Assembly (NCBI GenBank): GCA_022511485.1
Contig: JAFLUJ010000305.1
Span: 1-8,077 of the forward strand
DNA length: 8,077 bases
Reading direction: 5' to 3'
Source: Oscillospiraceae bacterium
GTDB taxonomy: Bacteria > Bacillota > Clostridia > Oscillospirales > Ruminococcaceae
The translations under genes and the position numbers were made by a program. The notes below the pieces were generated by a model that was not told the origin of the DNA, made no database searches, and worked only from the letters and a program-made list of their open reading frames with translations. Below, piece after piece: positions 5,090 to 8,077 of the stretch; position 1 is the first letter of the stretch; each line of letters opens with the position of its first letter.

Positions 5090-7330
5090 TTGCCAAAAAA
5101 AAGCAAGAAACCGGAGAAGAAAACCGCTTCATCAATGCCCAACGCCTATATTGCCGGAAGCGGAATAGTTGCCGAGGAACAGATCACAGATACCCTCGAA
5201 AAAAACTATATGCCCTACGCAATGAGCGTCATAGTATCCCGTGCTCTGCCTGAAATAGACGGCTTCAAGCCATCCCACCGGAAACTTCTTTACACCATGT
5301 ACAAAATGGGACTGCTTACCGGTCCGAAAACCAAATCCGCCAATATCGTGGGACAGACCATGAAGCTGAATCCCCACGGAGACGCGGCAATTTACGAAAC
5401 TATGGTGCGTCTTGCCAGAGGAAACGAAGCTCTGCTCCATCCCTATGTGGACAGCAAGGGCAATTTCGGAAAAGCCTATTCCCGGGACATGGCATTCGCC
5501 GCCTCCCGATACACCGAAGCGAAGCTTGACCCCATATGCAACGAGCTTTTCCGGGACATCGACAAGGACACCGTGGATTTCGTCCCCAACTACGATAACG
5601 AAACTGTAGAGCCTACCCTGCTGCCTGCTACTTTCCCCTCTGTGCTTGTAAATTCAAATGTGGGAATCGCCGTATCCATGGCAAGCGCAGTGTGTTCCTT
5701 CAACTTAGAGGAGATCTGCGAAACCACCATCGCCCTTATCAGAAATCCGGAGCATAATATCCTTTCCACATTGAAAGGACCGGATTTTTCCGGCGGAGGA
5801 TTCATGCTTTACGACGAGGACGAGCTTGAAAAGATATACCGTACCGGACGAGGCTCTGTAAAAGTCCGTTCCCGTTATCAGTTTGACAAGGAATCCGGCT
5901 GTATCGAAATTACACAGATACCTCCCACAACAACAGTTGAAGCCATCATGGACAAGATCATTGAGCTTATCAAAGCGGGAAAAATACGTGAAATTTCTTA
6001 TATCCGCGACGAAACAGACATCAACGGCCTTAAGCTTGCCATCGACATAAAGCGGGGCGTTGATCCGGACAAGCTGATGAAAAAGCTGTTTAAGATGACT
6101 CCCCTCCAGGACAATTATTCCTGTAATTTCAATATACTTATAAGCGGCTCTCCGAAGGTCATGGGAGTGTATGAAATTCTGGACGAATGGATAGCTTTCC
6201 GCAGAGAGTGCATAAAGCGCAGGACTTATTTTGAGCTTAACAAGAAAAAGGAACGCCTCCACCTTTTGAAGGGTCTGCAAAAAATACTTCTGGACATCGA
6301 CAAGGCAATAAAGATCGTCCGTGAGACCGAGGAAGAAGCAGAGGTAGTTCCCAACCTTATGATTGGCTTCGGAATTGACGAAACTCAGGCTGAGTATGTT
6401 GCAGAAATAAAGCTTCGTCATCTTAATAAGGAGTATATCATAAAAAGAACTGCCGACATCGAAGGTCTTGAAAAGGACATTAAAGAAATGGAAGACATCC
6501 TGAACAGCGATAAAAAAATAAAAGGTATTATTGTTGACGAGCTTAAGGATGTCATCGCAAAATACAAGCAGCCCCGCAGAACCATGTTCTACTACACCGG
6601 CGACGAGGAGGAAGAGGACATAGAGGACGATACTCCCGATTATCCCGTAAACCTCTTTATGACAAACAGCGGATATTTCAAGAAGATAACTCCACAGTCC
6701 CTCAGAATGGCATCAGAACAGAAGCTTAAGGACGGCGATGTAATGACATTCTCTGAGGAAGCCACAAACAAGTCCGAGCTGCTTTTCTTTACCGACCAGT
6801 GTCAGGTATATAAAACAAAAGCAAGCGAATTTAAGGATACAAAAGCTTCCGAGCTTGGAGATTTCATTCCCGTAAAGCTTGGCTTTGACGAGTACGAAAA
6901 CGTTATCTCCGCAGTTGTAACCACCGATTACAGCGGTTATCTTGTAATGATATTTGAAAACGGAAAGGCAGCAAAAGTCCCCCTTAACGCATACGAGACC
7001 AAGACTAACAGAAAGAAGCTGACAGGTGCATATTCTTCAAAATCAAAGCTTGTAAAGATGTTTGTCGTAAGCGAGAATACCAATATCCTTGTACGCTCCA
7101 CAAACGGCAGAGCAATAGTGTTCAATACCGGAATGATACTTCCCAAAGCGGCAAGGGACACCATCGGCGTACAGGTAATGACGCTGAAAGCCAAGGCTCT
7201 TGTGGACAACGCATATATTGTCACCGAGGAAATGTCCGAGAACACAGAGAAATATATCGTCAAGAATATCCCCGCCACAGGAAGCCTCGCCAAAGACCTT
7301 ATTGACCCGGATCAGCTTAAATTGGTATAA
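5090..7330 (+). CDS. parC: DNA topoisomerase type IIA subunit A (ParC/topoisomerase IV A-like), 746 aa
   Basis: This is the DNA-cleaving subunit that, with an ATPase partner (ParE), passes one duplex through another to unlink daughter chromosomes. After a Lys-rich tail come the winged-helix domain (RALPEIDGFKPSHRKLLYTM, 51-70), the quinolone-region helix HGDAAIYETMVRLAR (96-110) and the catalytic ASRYTEAKL, with Tyr141 after Arg140. The tower and coiled-coil region follow (to about 500), then an acidic linker GDEEEEDIEDD (504-514), and a C-terminal beta-propeller. About four blades are visible there (near 520, 565, 615 and 670). No GyrA box (QRRGGKG type) is seen and the tail is short, which favours ParC over GyrA. 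Glu103 fits the ParC pattern; Ala99 stands where Ser is usual. No parE gene is adjacent. TTG start fixed by the ribosome site. GC content is higher than in the minus-strand neighbours. Confidence 0.93.
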   Translation: MPKKSKKPEKKTASSMPNAYIAGSGIVAEEQITDTLEKNYMPYAMSVIVSRALPEIDGFKPSHRKLLYTMYKMGLLTGPKTKSANIVGQTMKLNPHGDAAIYETMVRLARGNEALLHPYVDSKGNFGKAYSRDMAFAASRYTEAKLDPICNELFRDIDKDTVDFVPNYDNETVEPTLLPATFPSVLVNSNVGIAVSMASAVCSFNLEEICETTIALIRNPEHNILSTLKGPDFSGGGFMLYDEDELEKIYRTGRGSVKVRSRYQFDKESGCIEITQIPPTTTVEAIMDKIIELIKAGKIREISYIRDETDINGLKLAIDIKRGVDPDKLMKKLFKMTPLQDNYSCNFNILISGSPKVMGVYEILDEWIAFRRECIKRRTYFELNKKKERLHLLKGLQKILLDIDKAIKIVRETEEEAEVVPNLMIGFGIDETQAEYVAEIKLRHLNKEYIIKRTADIEGLEKDIKEMEDILNSDKKIKGIIVDELKDVIAKYKQPRRTMFYYTGDEEEEDIEDDTPDYPVNLFMTNSGYFKKITPQSLRMASEQKLKDGDVMTFSEEATNKSELLFFTDQCQVYKTKASEFKDTKASELGDFIPVKLGFDEYENVISAVVTTDYSGYLVMIFENGKAAKVPLNAYETKTNRKKLTGAYSSKSKLVKMFVVSENTNILVRSTNGRAIVFNTGMILPKAARDTIGVQVMTLKAKALVDNAYIVTEEMSENTEKYIVKNIPATGSLAKDLIDPDQLKLV

Positions 7331-7350
7331 ACCACGCTCAGACGCTTTAT

Positions 7351-7355
7351 GGAGG
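7351..7355 (+). promoter_or_regulatory. Ribosome binding site of the small membrane protein
   Basis: GGAGG lies 9 nt before the ATG at 7365. The ATG at 7356 touches this site directly, so it cannot use it, which fixes 7365 as start. Confidence 0.75.
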
Positions 7356-7364
7356 ATGATCTTA

Positions 7365-7808
7365 ATGAAAAAATCATGCATATTTCTTTTTATTATGAGT
7401 ATAATTTCCCTGCTGATTTTTGCGTACAGTGCAGTGTCATTATTTACTTGGATAGATATAAAACAGGATTATAATTATATCAGAGAAATATACTCTCCGG
7501 TCTCTACGGTGAAAAATACGTCTGATGATGATGTTTTTATGAACAAATATATAATTTTCTCATCTGTAATTTCAGGTATTACCCTTACCCTTGGGATCTC
7601 CGGACTTATCAACAGCATAAAAAAAGGACGTCTGTCCCTTGTGTGCATTGTCATTGGTGGACTGCTCTCAGCGTATATGATCCTCGGAGTATTTTACAGT
7701 CTTATAAAATACTCCGAATTATTAAAATATTATGCTCCCATATTGATTTTCTCCGCTTTATATACATCAGGAGCATTAATAGCTTTCATACACAGAAAAG
7801 CCGCATAA
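7365..7808 (+). CDS. Small four-helix integral membrane protein, 147 aa, unknown function
   Basis: I do not recognise the family. Four hydrophobic segments are plain: about residues 5-29 (IFLFIMSIISLLIFAYS and on), 62-84 (YIIFSSVISGITLTLGISG), 90-114 (LSLVCIVIGGLLSAYMILG) and 122-142 (YAPILIFSALYTSGALIAF). A polar loop of about 30 residues (DIKQDYNYIREIY, NTSDDD) lies between the first two. With MKK at the front and HRKAA at the end, both ends are probably cytoplasmic and the long loop outside. No catalytic motif is seen. The frame is open further upstream into parC, but that part is a shadow; the start is placed by GGAGG. The gap after parC is 34 nt with no terminator or promoter that I can see, so it is probably cotranscribed with parC, although a functional link is not implied. 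Confidence 0.82.
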   Translation: MKKSCIFLFIMSIISLLIFAYSAVSLFTWIDIKQDYNYIREIYSPVSTVKNTSDDDVFMNKYIIFSSVISGITLTLGISGLINSIKKGRLSLVCIVIGGLLSAYMILGVFYSLIKYSELLKYYAPILIFSALYTSGALIAFIHRKAA

Positions 7809-7825
7809 TTTTCTCACAAAAATCC

Positions 7826-7854
7826 TTGACAAAATGACAGAATCGTGGTAATAT
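7826..7854 (+). promoter_or_regulatory. SigA promoter of the TPP-riboswitch transcript
   Basis: TTGACA (7826-7831), a 17-nt spacer and TAATAT (7849-7854) lie just upstream of the THI-box. The -35 is perfect and the -10 is close to consensus. Transcription would start near 7861, about 20 nt before the aptamer. Confidence 0.85.
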
Positions 7855-7877
7855 TATTTTGTTAAATCTTGTTAAAT

Positions 7878-7975
7878 CAATACGGGGAGCTGTTTAAGAC
7901 GGCTGAGAGGGAGCAGATCATGCTCCGACCCTTATAACCTGATTCGGATAATGCCGGCGTAGGGAATTGTTATTG
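7878..7975 (+). ncRNA. TPP riboswitch (THI-box) aptamer
   Basis: The segment carries the conserved thiamine pyrophosphate aptamer elements in the right order. ACGGGGAGC (7882-7890) opens it and GGCTGAGAGG (7901-7910) holds the CUGAGA core. A variable P3 hairpin GGAGCA-gatca-TGCTCC (7910-7926) follows, then GACCCTTATAACCTGAT (7927-7943), CGGATAATGCCGG (7945-7957) and GCGTAGGGAA (7957-7966). The closing P1 stem may use CAATA (7878-7882) with TATTG (7971-7975). In bacteria this RNA senses TPP and turns off thiamine biosynthesis or transport genes on the same transcript; that gene lies to the right of the window. The expression platform, whether terminator or ribosome-site masking, is not resolved because the leader continues to the window end without a start codon I can defend. 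Confidence 0.96.
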
Positions 7976-8023
7976 CAGTAAAAACAATCAGCCTGTGCGT
8001 CTTGGCTTGTAACGATGCAGGAG

Positions 8024-8048
8024 CAAGTAAGCTTCCGTGTCGTATTTT
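8024..8048 (+). repeat. Fragment of the 98-bp repeat family in the riboswitch leader
   Basis: CAAGTA-AGC-TTCCGTGTCG followed by TATTTT matches the minus strand of copy A (1969-1993) at 22 of 25 positions, including an unbroken run of 16. The match to copy B has one further difference. The match stops at 8048; the GC-rich hairpin half of the unit is not present before the window ends. Confidence 0.6.
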
Positions 8049-8077
8049 ACCCTTTACCGAAAAAGTAATCAACGGAA

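Noticed and set aside
5705..6421. Long minus-strand open frame (238 codons) inside parC
   Set aside because: It is a shadow of the conserved parC frame, without a ribosome site or promoter, and its product has no recognisable composition or motif.
7200..7364. Upstream extension of the small membrane protein into parC
   Set aside because: It overlaps the end of parC in another frame. GGAGG at 7351-7355 clearly serves the ATG at 7365, and the protein then starts with a normal membrane segment.
8014..8067. Short frame MQEQVSFRVVFYPLPKK after the TPP aptamer
   Set aside because: There is no ribosome binding site before the ATG, and half of it overlaps the dispersed repeat fragment. A leader peptide is possible but not supported.
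8033..8077. Hairpin TTCCGT/ACGGAA at the right edge as riboswitch terminator
   Set aside because: The loop is long, no T tract is visible before the window ends, and the stem ends at the edge, so the call cannot be supported.

Overview
The window looks like chromosomal DNA of a low-to-mid GC Clostridia-type Firmicute, most likely Ruminococcus-like (Oscillospiraceae). The evidence is AGGAGG-type ribosome binding sites, near-consensus SigA promoters with 17-nt spacers, TTG starts, a Clostridia-style ParC, and REP-like GC-rich hairpins in AT-rich spacers. This is inference from style; no rRNA or species marker is present.

Layout. (1) 1-662, plus strand: the 3' end of a gene resembling CdiI-type immunity proteins, then a 131-aa gene of unknown function in the same transcription unit. 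(2) 663-819: a spacer with three GC-rich hairpins between convergent genes. (3) 820-1891, minus strand: a stand-alone HMGL-like (DRE-TIM) aldolase with a textbook promoter. (4) 1921-2130: two tandem 98-bp repeats plus the start of a third, built around a GC-rich hairpin; fragments of the same repeat lie at about 798-819 and 8024-8048. (5) 2129-4851, minus strand: a four-gene apparent operon. In transcription order it holds two tandem paralogues of an unrecognised family (about 80% identical), a histidine phosphatase, and an AT-rich gene of about 154 aa with unknown function. (6) 4852-5089: a divergent promoter region with a short palindrome. (7) 5090-7808, plus strand: a type IIA topoisomerase A subunit (ParC-like, TTG start, no parE in view), then a small four-helix membrane protein. 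(8) 7826-8077, plus strand: a strong promoter and a TPP (THI-box) riboswitch. The thiamine gene it controls lies beyond the window.

How it fits together. The parC and thiamine parts are housekeeping. The rest is accessory-like: a possible immunity gene at the left edge, a recently duplicated unknown gene pair, an orphan phosphatase and aldolase, and dispersed repeats at gene boundaries. I see no complete, clearly new defence or mobile system. The best candidates for new biology are the duplicated pair with its operon, and the dispersed repeat family, one fragment of which lies in the riboswitch leader.
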